NCBI RefSeq assembly: GCF_000744775.1
Contig: NZ_JQMP01000003.1
Span: 434,001 to 498,000 of the forward strand
DNA: 64,000 nt
Source: Thermorudis peleae
GTDB lineage: Bacteria; Chloroflexota; Chloroflexia; Thermomicrobiales; Thermomicrobiaceae
Reading direction: 5' to 3'
Shown piece after piece: positions 42,835-50,747 of this stretch. Position numbers and translations under genes: made by a program. A model generated the notes under the pieces. It was not told the DNA's origin. It made no database searches and saw only the letters and a list, made by a program, of their open reading frames with translations. The stretch's first letter is position 1. Each line of letters starts with the position of its first letter.

Positions 42835-43036
42835 CTCCCAGGTGTGGAAGGGGCGCGGGAGTGGATTGTTTGGCAAAAAGGGCGAAGGGGTGCAGGACAG
42901 CGCGTGAGATAGGCAACAGTGCGGTGGGTTACGGGAGAGCAGGACGCGAGGGCAGTGGGGCACGAGGGCGGTGGGGCTTGGTGTGGTGCGGCCGTGTCTT
43001 GGGGATACGGCACGGCGTGAGAGGGTTGCGCAGAGG

Positions 43037-44209
43037 CTAGGCGTGCTGATCGGTCGAGGATGTGGCAGCGATGGCTGCTTCCGCGTCGGCTTGGGCGCGG
43101 AGTTGTCCGCAGGCGGCAGCAATGTCGACGCCGCGGGAGTAGCGGACAGTGGCGGGGATGCCGTGGCGGTGCAGGATTGCGGCGAAGCGTGCGATGCGGT
43201 CTGGCGTTGGGCGAGCAAGGTGCGGGGCGGCAGGCGTTGGATTGAGTGGAATCAGGTTCACGTGGCAAAGCAGGCCATGGAGCAAGCGCGCGAGGGCTTC
43301 GGCATGATGATCCTGGTCGTTGACGTCGCGAATGAGGACGTATTCAAAGGAGATGCGCCGTCCAGTCTTGGCGACGTAGCGCCGGCAGGCAGCGAGGAGT
43401 TCGGCGATGGGATAGCGCCGGTTGATTGGCACGAGTTGTGAGCGGAGTGCGTCGTCCGGCGCGTGGAGCGAGATGGCCAGCTTCACCTGGTAGGGCTCCT
43501 CAGCGAGACGGTCGATGAAGGGGACGAGGCCGGACGTTGACAGGGTGATCCGCCGGGCGCCGAGGCCAAAGCCAGCGGGATCATGCAGGATGGCGATCGC
43601 CTTCATCGTAGCATCGTAGTTTTGGAAGGGCTCGCCCATTCCCATGACGACGATGTTAGTGAGTGTACGGCCGCGCTCGCGGGCAAGCCGGGCGGCATAG
43701 ACAACCTGGGAGACGATTTCACCGGCGCTGAGGTTGCGGATGAGACCAGTCATGCCGGTGGCGCAGAAGGCGCAACCGACCGCACAGCCGACCTGGCAGG
43801 ACACACAGACAGTGGTTCGGTCAGGATAGCACATGAGGACGGTTTCGACATGCTCACCGTCGACGGTACGGAAGAGGAGCTTTTCGGTTTCGCCGTCGTC
43901 GCTGGTGACGGTGCGCGTCAGCTGGAGCGTTGTGAGCGGCAGGGTTTCGGCAAGTTGCTGGCGCAGCGCTTTGGGGAGCACCGTCATGGCATGATAGTCA
44001 AGAGCGAGTTGTTGGTATGCCCAGTGGAAGAGTTGCCGGGCTCGGTAGGGTTGGTGGCCCTGCGCAACCAGCCGCTGCTCCAGTTCGGCAAGCGTGAGGT
44101 CATGGAGCGTGGTTGGGCGTTGCTGGCGTGGTCGGCGCGGGCGTATGGTGCGTAGCGGTGTCGGCGTCGTCATCGTTTGTGATGCTTGTGTCACATCGAT
44201 CTTGCTCAT
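43037..44209 (-). CDS. rlmN: 23S rRNA (adenine2503-C2)-methyltransferase
   Basis: 390-residue radical SAM methyltransferase. The cluster motif [11 protein letters not shown] (CxxxCxxC) is intact, with [29 protein letters not shown], and a Cys in [13 protein letters not shown] matching the catalytic methyl-transfer Cys. The first catalytic Cys region reads CVSCQVGC. It modifies A2503 of 23S rRNA and A37 of some tRNAs. The N-terminus is extended by about 25 Arg/Thr-rich residues. It stands alone on the minus strand, with its 5' end facing the fluoride riboswitch. Confidence 0.93.
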   Translation of the reverse strand: MSKIDVTQASQTMTTPTPLRTIRPRRPRQQRPTTLHDLTLAELEQRLVAQGHQPYRARQLFHWAYQQLALDYHAMTVLPKALRQQLAETLPLTTLQLTRTVTSDDGETEKLLFRTVDGEHVETVLMCYPDRTTVCVSCQVGCAVGCAFCATGMTGLIRNLSAGEIVSQVVYAARLARERGRTLTNIVVMGMGEPFQNYDATMKAIAILHDPAGFGLGARRITLSTSGLVPFIDRLAEEPYQVKLAISLHAPDDALRSQLVPINRRYPIAELLAACRRYVAKTGRRISFEYVLIRDVNDQDHHAEALARLLHGLLCHVNLIPLNPTPAAPHLARPTPDRIARFAAILHRHGIPATVRYSRGVDIAAACGQLRAQADAEAAIAATSSTDQHA

Positions 44210-44282
44210 GACAGCAAGTGTAGCATGGGAAGGGCAAGGCCGTAGGTGAGGGCTGCGTGGCTGAGAGCACGGTGCTGGTGGC

Positions 44283-44291
44283 TGCTATACT
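44283..44291 (+). promoter_or_regulatory. Extended -10 promoter for the riboswitch transcript
   Basis: TGC-TATACT (44283-44291) is an extended -10 element about 19 nt before the aptamer. The -35 region is weak, as expected for extended -10 promoters. It does not overlap rlmN, whose 5' end is at 44209. Confidence 0.55.
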
Positions 44292-44309
44292 GTGATGCCG
44301 AATGATCAT

Positions 44310-44367
44310 GGCGATGGAGCCCGCCAGTGGCGCGGTGCGCCCGAACTGCGGATCAGCTGATGGCTCC
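44310..44367 (+). promoter_or_regulatory. Fluoride (crcB-type) riboswitch aptamer
   Basis: The core matches the fluoride riboswitch: GGCG (44310-44313) pairs with CGCC (44322-44325), enclosing ATGGAGCC. GGAGCC (44316-44321) pairs with GGCTCC (44362-44367) as the long-range helix. AACTG is followed by a CTG...CAG stem and the conserved TGATGG. This is the same layout as the Bacillus cereus and Thermotoga petrophila crcB aptamers I know. An 18-nt insert with its own small hairpin (GGCGC-ggt-GCGCC) separates the second helix from AAC. The 3' arm is shared with a terminator, giving an ON switch when fluoride is bound. Gene controlled: dynamin-like GTPase. Confidence 0.85.
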
Positions 44368-44398
44368 TGGCCGTACGGCCAGGAGCTTTTCTTGTTGT
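44363..44398 (+). terminator. Riboswitch expression-platform terminator
   Basis: GCTCCTGGCC-GTAC-GGCCAGGAGC (44363-44386) is a perfect stem, followed by TTTTCTTG. Its 5' arm is the 3' arm of the aptamer's long-range helix, so the two structures exclude each other. Confidence 0.85.
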
Positions 44399-44417
44399 GG
44401 TGAAGTGGAGGACTGGC

Positions 44418-46016
44418 ATGGATACGACACTGACGATGCTTGGTTCGCTGCTTCAACAACTGGAGCCGCTTCTAACGACGACGGCAGCTGCTCAGCGTGT
44501 TCATGCCCTGGCCGATCGTCTGATGCGTACAACGCTGAACGTGGCAGTGCTGGGACATTTTAAACGCGGCAAGTCGACGCTGGTAAACGCGCTCGTTGGC
44601 TATCCAGTCCTTCCGATGGGCATGGTGCCATTGACAGCGATCGTCACGTATGTCGAAGCTGGTCCGGCATTCTCGGCGACCATCACGTTTCAGGATGGGC
44701 GCACAGCGGAGGTCCCGATTGCGCAGCTTCGGGAGTACATTACCGAAACGGAAAACCCGGCAAACGCGAAGCGGGTCGCTGCGGCAGTGGTCCAGGTGCC
44801 AACAGCACGGCTTCCTCACGGGATTCGTCTCGTTGATACGCCGGGGATAGGGTCGACCTATGTCCACAATACCGCGATTGCGCGTGAATTTGTGGCCGAT
44901 GCAGATGTGGCACTCTTTGTGTTGTCGGTGGATCCGCCAATGAGTGCTGAGGAACGAGCGTTCCTCGAGGAGGTCGCACGCTTCGCTCGCCGCCTGCTGA
45001 TCGTGCTGAACAAGATTGATCGCTATAGCCCTGCGGATGTTGCCGACGTCATAACGTTTACGCGGAAGGTGGTGGCAGATCGTGTGCCAGCGTGTCCAAT
45101 TCTTCCCGTTTCCGCGTTGCTTGCGTTAGAAGGACGGATAGCAGGAGATGCGGCACGAATCGAGCAGAGTGGCATCCAGGCGATCGAGCAGTTTTTGGTG
45201 CAGGAGGTCTATCAGGCACGTGAAGCACTGCTCGTTTCGGCTGCGGTGAATCAGCTGCACATGCTCATCAGCGAGGCGGAACAGCAGCGACAAGCGACGC
45301 TTGCTGGGTTGGCGACCTCGCGCGAGGAGCTTACGCGCCGGCTCGATATGTTTCGACAGCGGGTAGCAGAACTCGACGTCCTTCGTGAAGAGCGCGATGC
45401 CTTGTTGCGCGTGGCACAGGCTCGACTGGTGGATCAGCATCTTGGATCAGCGTTACCGACCTTGCGCGCTGAACTGCTTGCACTGGCGAACCAATTGCCT
45501 GCGCTGATCATGGAAGGGAGCGAGCGCTCGCTGAGGGCGCAGGTGCGGGCAGGAGGCCACTGGATTGTTGAGACGCTGCGTTCGACGACCGTGGCGTGGA
45601 TGCAACGCGAGGAGCCGGCGCTGCTTGACGTGCTTGGAGCGATAACAGAGCGGTATCGTGCAGCGCTGCAGCGTGCGCTGGACGCCTTGCAGGCGCTTGC
45701 CCAGGACGTGCTTGCTGTCCCTGCGTTGCAGGTGCAGGTACCGGAGCCAGTGCCCGTGACTGCACATGCGCGGCTGCAGGTTGTTGATGAACCGGTCATG
45801 CTCGAATTATTGTCGATGTGGTTGATGAGCCATTTGCCCGGGCGGATTGGACGTTGGCTCATCCTCTGGCGAGCACAGCGCCGGCTCGAGGACTATGCTG
45901 ATCGGATGGTCGGTTCAGCGCGATATGCGCTGCGGCAGTGGATTGCCGAGCAGCTTGAAGAGCGACGGGCGGTGCTTGAGTCAGCGGTCTCAGCGGTTCT
46001 TGAGGCGTTGACGTAA
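44418..46016 (+). CDS. Dynamin-like GTPase under fluoride riboswitch control
   Basis: 532 residues of a bacterial dynamin-family GTPase. G1 is GHFKRGKST (46-54), G2 the Thr in PLTAIVTY (Thr73), G3 DTPG (140-143) and G4 NKID (198-201), followed by a long helical bundle/stalk region. Near residues 470-490 an amphipathic, Trp-rich stretch (SMWLMSHLPGRIGRWLILW) looks like a membrane-binding paddle. ATG 44418 follows GGAGG by 6 nt. Such GTPases remodel or repair membranes. The frame ends at an in-frame TAA with coding-like sequence beyond it. Direct fluoride control of a dynamin gene is not something I know of. Confidence 0.85.
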   Translation: MDTTLTMLGSLLQQLEPLLTTTAAAQRVHALADRLMRTTLNVAVLGHFKRGKSTLVNALVGYPVLPMGMVPLTAIVTYVEAGPAFSATITFQDGRTAEVPIAQLREYITETENPANAKRVAAAVVQVPTARLPHGIRLVDTPGIGSTYVHNTAIAREFVADADVALFVLSVDPPMSAEERAFLEEVARFARRLLIVLNKIDRYSPADVADVITFTRKVVADRVPACPILPVSALLALEGRIAGDAARIEQSGIQAIEQFLVQEVYQAREALLVSAAVNQLHMLISEAEQQRQATLAGLATSREELTRRLDMFRQRVAELDVLREERDALLRVAQARLVDQHLGSALPTLRAELLALANQLPALIMEGSERSLRAQVRAGGHWIVETLRSTTVAWMQREEPALLDVLGAITERYRAALQRALDALQALAQDVLAVPALQVQVPEPVPVTAHARLQVVDEPVMLELLSMWLMSHLPGRIGRWLILWRAQRRLEDYADRMVGSARYALRQWIAEQLEERRAVLESAVSAVLEALT

Positions 46017-46178
46017 GGCGTTGAGGCCGTACAGGCTGCGATGTTGGACGGTGAGGATGCCGTTGCGGCGTTGCGTGTGCGGCTGCAGGCGGAGCTGGCT
46101 CAGCTGGAGCAGATTCGTGCGGCACTGGAGGGCGTGGTCTCTGGGGGGCAGCAGGCAACGGTGGCGGAGAAACGATGA
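46017..46178 (+). pseudogene. Coding-like tail beyond an in-frame stop of the GTPase gene
   Basis: After TAA (46014-46016) the same frame continues for 54 more codons with helical, protein-like composition (VEAVQAAMLDGEDAV ... LRVRLQAELAQLEQI) to TGA at 46176-46178. Sense codon before TAA is ACG; a TAA to CAA change would join them into a 586-residue protein. A stop mutation, a sequencing error, or readthrough are possible. Confidence 0.6.
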
Positions 46179-46204
46179 GCGGGAAGGGGAAATCCCTTCC
46201 CGCT
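46178..46204. terminator. Perfect 11-bp hairpin terminator between convergent genes
   Basis: AGCGGGAAGGG (46178-46188), loop GAAAT, CCCTTCCCGCT (46194-46204). It starts at the last base of the extended dynamin frame and lies 25 nt beyond the end of the minus-strand beta-helix gene, so it can serve both. Confidence 0.65.
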
Positions 46205-46229
46205 CACGTGCTGGGCCGCAGGGATCGCC

Positions 46230-49049
46230 TTATGGATACGGCGTGCCGTAGCGGTTGTGCAGGACTTGGGCGCCGAGGCGTCCGAGCAGCACGTCATACC
46301 GCTGCGGGAATTCGCCGGGGTGCCATTCGAAACGCTCGCGCTCGAAGTACTGCACGGTATAGACCTTGCCAGTATCGGGGTTGACTTCCTGGAATTCCTC
46401 GGAGATTGGATAGCCGAAGGTTGCCAGGCCGCCGAACTGCTCCCAATACGCGCGGAAGCCCGAGCAGAGGTTATGGCGCGTCTGTGGGAAGTAGATGCAG
46501 GCCGGGCTGGAGTTGGGCTGAGCCGGCTGGAAGGCTGGATCCGTGCGGCCAGCAGTCACTTCGTCACCGAGCAGGCCGAGCAGCACGTCGTAGCGCTGCG
46601 GGAACTGGCCTGGGTGCCACTCGAAGCGGGCCCGCTCAAAGTACTGCACCGTCAGGCCGTTCTCCTGGAACTCCTCGGTGATCGGGTAGCCGAAGATGGC
46701 CAGGCCGCCGAACTGCTGCCAGTAAGCTCGGAAGCCAAAGCAGAGGTTATGGCGCGTCTGCGGGAAGTAGATGCAGGCTGGGCTGGGATTCGGGGCAGCC
46801 GGCTGCGCTGGGCCAAAGCCTGGTGAGGGTGGCGGTGGCGGAGGCGCGGCGGCCGTCCAGTTAACTGTGGCGGTGGCGGTCGGGTTGCCTGCGACCTGCG
46901 CCGTTGCGGTCACGGTGTCGGTGCCCGCGTTGCTGCCGCTATAGGTGATAGTCGCCTGGCCGTTCGCGTTCGTGACCACGGAAAATGTGCGCGGGTTCGC
47001 GCCGGTGACGGTAACGGTAATGGTAATGTTGCTCACTGGACCGCTTGGATTAACGAGTGTTGCGGTGAGCTGGGCTTGATTGCCGACCGTCACGTTCTGA
47101 GTCGCTGGGACAAGAGTAAGCGTTGGCGCCGCGGCAGGGGTGATCGTGACTGGCACCGAGATCGTCTGGTTATCAACCGTTGCTGACACCGAGACGACGC
47201 CGCTCTGCAGTGCGGTGAGGGTCGCCGTTGCCTGGCCGTTGGAGAAGGTGGCATTGACTGGCGCGATTGTGGCAATGGCGAGGTTTGTGCCGAAGCTGAC
47301 CGGTGTGCCGTTTGGCACGTTGTAGCCCCCGCCAGCGATGGTCGCGATGACCTGCGCTTGACCGTTGGGTGGCAACGTCAAGGGGTTGACGGACAGGACG
47401 AGCTGGAGGGTCGGCTGGTAGAGGACGTTACCGTTGAAGGAGTTCGCTGGCGGGATGTTTTGGCCCCACCAGTTGTAGCGGGCGTCAAAGGTTGCGGAGG
47501 TTCCGCCGACGCTCTTGGCGTTGAACCCGTTGTTGATCACGATGCGGTTGCCATGGGCGTTGAAGATGGTACCGGTCGCGTTGTTCGTGGCATCGCGGCT
47601 AAGGGCGGCGCTCGTCGTGCCCGTGATGACGTTGCTGTTTGCCGTCACGTTGGCGCTACCGCTGGCTGTCGCAACGGCGATGCCGATCGCGCCGTTCTGA
47701 ATGGTGTTGCCCTGGATGGTTGCCGTGCTGTCAGTGGCAGCGATGCCCGTGCCGCTAGCTGGCGAGGTGATGGTGTTGCCGTTGACGGTGACGTTCGTCA
47801 CGCCGGTCAGGCTGATGCCCGTGGCGTTGCCAGCCAGCGTGTTGTTGGTGACAGAGACAGGGCCATTTGTATTGGCAATCGCGATGGCGTTGCCCTGGCT
47901 AACGTTCTTGATGGTGTTCCCTTGCAGCGTGCCGGTGGCTGAGGTGAGCGCAATGCCCGACTGGTTGGCGTTGTTGCCGCCATTGACGGTGCTGTTGCTC
48001 ACGTTGAATGTCAGGTTGCCATTGTTGCCGACGCCCTTCATTGCTGCGCCGACATTATTGCCGAGTGTCACGGTCAGCCCGTTTAGGGCGACAGTGTGGG
48101 CAGTGTTGCTGCCGGAATTGTCGGCGAGCACGCCGGTGTCGGCTTTGATGGTCAGGTTACTGGCATTGCCGTTCACGCCGCAGAAGAGGACCCCAACTGC
48201 GCCGTTCTGGCTGCTGTAGTCGATGGCGAGATTCTGCAACGTGGCGGTGCTTGCTGGTCCAACGACGCCAACGGCGGCGGTCACCGGGCCGTTGCAGGAC
48301 GTTGGCGAGAGTGAGGATGGCGGGGTGAGTACGGTGGCCCCAGAGCCAGACTGGCTACTGCCCTGGATTGTCAGGTTCTTGTTGACCGTAACCTGTTCCT
48401 GGTAGGTGCCTGGTGCGACGCGGATCGTGCTGTTTGCACTGGCGGCGTTGACCGCGGCGCTAATTCCCGCGTTGAGTGTGTAGGACAGTGAGTTTGCTGA
48501 AGCTCCGATAAGATTTATGGTTATTTGATATGTTTTGTTCGACTGTGTATTGAGGAAACCGATCCTAAGTTGGAAGGTTTTGGTCTGATTGGCAGGTACT
48601 GAAAAGCCAGGTGCTGCTGGGAAGGTGTAAAAGAAGGTGTTTGGATTTTGTTGATTGGATGGATTAACAGATTGCCAGTTGTTTCCGTCCCAATACGAGA
48701 GGTCTAAGGGAGACCCCTGGGCAATGTTTACTTGGACGGCGACCTGAACTTGCAAGCCACTAAGGTCCTGGGATCCGGCAGTGATGCTTAGTCCAACTCG
48801 ATAAAACTGATTGCCGTTTCCCCAGTCTTTCAGGGCGAAGGCGTCCTGGGGGGTCGGCGTGCTGATCACGAGCGGACCGGGATCGCCTTGTTGGACGCTT
48901 GAGGGTGTGACTAAGGCAATGGTGGCGTTATTGGCTGCTGCAACAGGCAGCAGGCCGAGGGGGAGGAGAAGATTGGCAATGGTGAGTGCAAAAGCAAGGG
49001 TGAGTCGGTGCAGCCATCGTGGCCGATAAAGCGCTCTGCGATTGCGCAT
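46230..49049 (-). CDS. Secreted beta-helix protein with Ig-like domains and two C-terminal Chloroflexota-type repeats
   Basis: 939 residues. Signal peptide about 1-38 (LTLAFALTIANLLLPLGLLPVAAA region). Residues 40-195 form a beta-rich domain. About 195-560 is a right-handed parallel beta-helix (NosD/pectate-lyase-like) with recurrent GNTI, VTNN and NGNT turns. Two bacterial Ig-like domains follow (about 575-770). The C-terminus has two copies of a ~75-residue unit with CIYFPQTRHNLC, FGGLAIFGYP and FEWHPGQFPQRYDVLLG. ATG 49049 follows AAAGGACTGGAGCA. No catalytic residues recognised; likely a surface or binding protein. Confidence 0.82.
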   Translation of the reverse strand: MRNRRALYRPRWLHRLTLAFALTIANLLLPLGLLPVAAANNATIALVTPSSVQQGDPGPLVISTPTPQDAFALKDWGNGNQFYRVGLSITAGSQDLSGLQVQVAVQVNIAQGSPLDLSYWDGNNWQSVNPSNQQNPNTFFYTFPAAPGFSVPANQTKTFQLRIGFLNTQSNKTYQITINLIGASANSLSYTLNAGISAAVNAASANSTIRVAPGTYQEQVTVNKNLTIQGSSQSGSGATVLTPPSSLSPTSCNGPVTAAVGVVGPASTATLQNLAIDYSSQNGAVGVLFCGVNGNASNLTIKADTGVLADNSGSNTAHTVALNGLTVTLGNNVGAAMKGVGNNGNLTFNVSNSTVNGGNNANQSGIALTSATGTLQGNTIKNVSQGNAIAIANTNGPVSVTNNTLAGNATGISLTGVTNVTVNGNTITSPASGTGIAATDSTATIQGNTIQNGAIGIAVATASGSANVTANSNVITGTTSAALSRDATNNATGTIFNAHGNRIVINNGFNAKSVGGTSATFDARYNWWGQNIPPANSFNGNVLYQPTLQLVLSVNPLTLPPNGQAQVIATIAGGGYNVPNGTPVSFGTNLAIATIAPVNATFSNGQATATLTALQSGVVSVSATVDNQTISVPVTITPAAAPTLTLVPATQNVTVGNQAQLTATLVNPSGPVSNITITVTVTGANPRTFSVVTNANGQATITYSGSNAGTDTVTATAQVAGNPTATATVNWTAAAPPPPPPSPGFGPAQPAAPNPSPACIYFPQTRHNLCFGFRAYWQQFGGLAIFGYPITEEFQENGLTVQYFERARFEWHPGQFPQRYDVLLGLLGDEVTAGRTDPAFQPAQPNSSPACIYFPQTRHNLCSGFRAYWEQFGGLATFGYPISEEFQEVNPDTGKVYTVQYFERERFEWHPGEFPQRYDVLLGRLGAQVLHNRYGTPYP

Positions 49050-49356
49050 TGCTCCAGTCCTTTCTCTCCGCGCTGTGGTCACTGATCGTTGCCTCAGCTT
49101 CTCTGGATTGGCTGGTGGTCCGCGCGCGCCGTCGTGCCATCGATGATCAACTGGATTGTCGTGCCGTATCATGGTTCTCTCTCACTGCTGATGGGTTGGT
49201 TCTCTTCTGCTCTCCTAATACAATAGAACGATGCTGGAGTGCAAAAGTTACGCGGTGGCTGAGGGGCGACGTGGGGCAGTGGGGGATGGTATGCCTACGG
49301 TAGCATACACGCGTGCACGCGTGAGGACGATGACTCAGGAAGGGTGAAGGGTTGCG
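49050..49356. other. Intergenic region with a 16-bp palindrome
   Basis: It holds CACGCGTGCACGCGTG (49308-49323), a perfect 16-bp palindrome made of two CACGCGTG units, 34 nt before the OsmC gene; a possible operator. Promoters of the flanking divergent genes must lie here but none is convincing. Confidence 0.5.
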
Positions 49357-49917
49357 ATGGCGACAGTCGATTTGCGGGCGTTGCAGCAGCCGCTGAAGGA
49401 CCAATATCGAGCTGATCCGGCGTCGGCAAAGCTCATCTTGCGCGCGACGGCTTCACAGACAGATTCGCCGCTTCGCTGCACTGTCGATTTGGGGCGTGGG
49501 CAGATTACCGCTGAGGCACATCCGATGGCGGGTGGTCCTGGGCAGGCGCCGTGCTCAGGCGACTTGCTCTTGGGGGCACTGGCAGCGTGCGCACAGCTGA
49601 CGTGCCAGATGGTTGCGGCGGCGACAGGTGTGCCGGTCGAGCGGATTACTGTGACCGCTGAGGGCGAGCTTGACATGCGTGGTTCGATGGGCGTTGCGCG
49701 CGAGGTGCCGGTTGGGTTTGAGGCGATCCGGCTGCGGGTGGCGATTGACGCGCCGGATGCGCCTCCTGATCGACTCGCCCGGCTCCGTGCGCGGACGGAG
49801 CAGTTCTGTGTTGTGTTACAGACCCTCCTTGCTCCGCCGCCGATTACCGTTGAGGCCGTGGGTGACGGCGCGGAGCAAGCAGAGAGCGCGAACAGCGATG
49901 CTGCGGGGAATGCCTAG
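49357..49917 (+). CDS. OsmC/Ohr-family protein
   Basis: 186-residue protein of the OsmC family, which reduces organic hydroperoxides through a Cys pair. The two Cys are in LAACAQLT and EQFCVVL, at the expected spacing. The N-terminus is extended by about 25 residues. It lies upstream of, and convergent with, the RraA-like gene, overlapping its last bases by 4 nt. SOD is 2.6 kb away, so an oxidative stress context is plausible. Confidence 0.85.
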   Translation: MATVDLRALQQPLKDQYRADPASAKLILRATASQTDSPLRCTVDLGRGQITAEAHPMAGGPGQAPCSGDLLLGALAACAQLTCQMVAAATGVPVERITVTAEGELDMRGSMGVAREVPVGFEAIRLRVAIDAPDAPPDRLARLRARTEQFCVVLQTLLAPPPITVEAVGDGAEQAESANSDAAGNA

Positions 49918-50594
49918 CCGTACAGTTCGGCCAACTTTTCAATGCTGAATTCTGGCGAGTGGCAGAGGTCGATGATTCGGCGTTCACGCGCTTCGACCTC
50001 CTTAGCGGCACGGAAGACGTCGGGAGCGATGTCGATTGGGATCTGGATGACGCCGTGCTTGTCGCCATGGAGGAGATCGCCAGGGTGAACAGTCAGCCCG
50101 CCAACGGTGACCGGGGTGCCAAATTCGACGACGTGGACGTAGGCGTGCGAGACCTGAACCTGGTTAGCGAAGAAGTGGAAGCCGAGGCGCTCAACCTCGT
50201 CGAGGTCTCGCACGCCGCCGTTGGTGACGGTGCCGATGCAGCCGAGCGCGCGGTGGATGCTGACGTTCACTTCGCCCCAAAATGAGCCGATTGGCGGGTT
50301 GTCAAGGTCTTCGATGACGACGATCCGTGGTTCAGGGATAGTCAGGATGTACTCCCACATTGCCCGGCGTGGGATGGCTTCGCCTGGCCCGGCTGGCTGA
50401 GCCGCGCGGATCTTGGCCGTGACAGCATAGCCGACCATTGGGCCGAAGTGCGGGAACATGCAGCGGATGCTGGCGTCCATAAAGCCGACGTTGCGTGGGC
50501 GCACGTTGAACTGTTCGATTGCGTTGGCGATGGTCGGCGTTGAAAGGGTGGCAAGCGCCTTCAGGACTGCCGGGCTGAGTGGAGCATCAGCCAT
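49914..50594 (-). CDS. RraA-family protein (possible 4-hydroxy-4-methyl-2-oxoglutarate aldolase)
   Basis: 226 residues of the RraA/HMG aldolase family. VIEDLDNPPIGSFWGEV, the GTVTNGGVRDLDEVERL motif with the GGxRD element, and the C-terminal GDKHGVIQIP are visible. Some members are pyruvate aldolases in aromatic catabolism, others bind RNase E. The ring-cleavage locus nearby fits an aldolase, but no neighbour overlaps. ATG 50594 is preceded by GAGAGGAG. Confidence 0.82.
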   Translation of the reverse strand: MADAPLSPAVLKALATLSTPTIANAIEQFNVRPRNVGFMDASIRCMFPHFGPMVGYAVTAKIRAAQPAGPGEAIPRRAMWEYILTIPEPRIVVIEDLDNPPIGSFWGEVNVSIHRALGCIGTVTNGGVRDLDEVERLGFHFFANQVQVSHAYVHVVEFGTPVTVGGLTVHPGDLLHGDKHGVIQIPIDIAPDVFRAAKEVEARERRIIDLCHSPEFSIEKLAELYG

Positions 50595-50747
50595 TGTTTA
50601 TCTCTCCTCTCTCATTTCTGCATCTCGCTCCTGCATCGTTCCTTGTTGCCCGCTTATCTTCGCATATGCTCGCTCGGTTGTCGCCTTGCGCGGAGGGGAG
50701 AGCTATGCGACAACCCAGGGTGACGACTAGTGGGAAGGAGGAACGCG

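Noticed and set aside
42744-43036. Gene in the GC-rich stretch between rlmN and the GntR promoter
   Set aside because: Frames present on both strands are low-complexity (Pro/Ser/Arg) and have no ribosome binding site.
46021-46251. Separate small gene after the dynamin stop
   Set aside because: It starts with TTG in another frame; the coding-like continuation is in the dynamin frame instead.
46257-46826. Plus-strand frame over the end of the beta-helix gene
   Set aside because: Complement of the two C-terminal repeats; its apparent repeats come from the real minus-strand protein.
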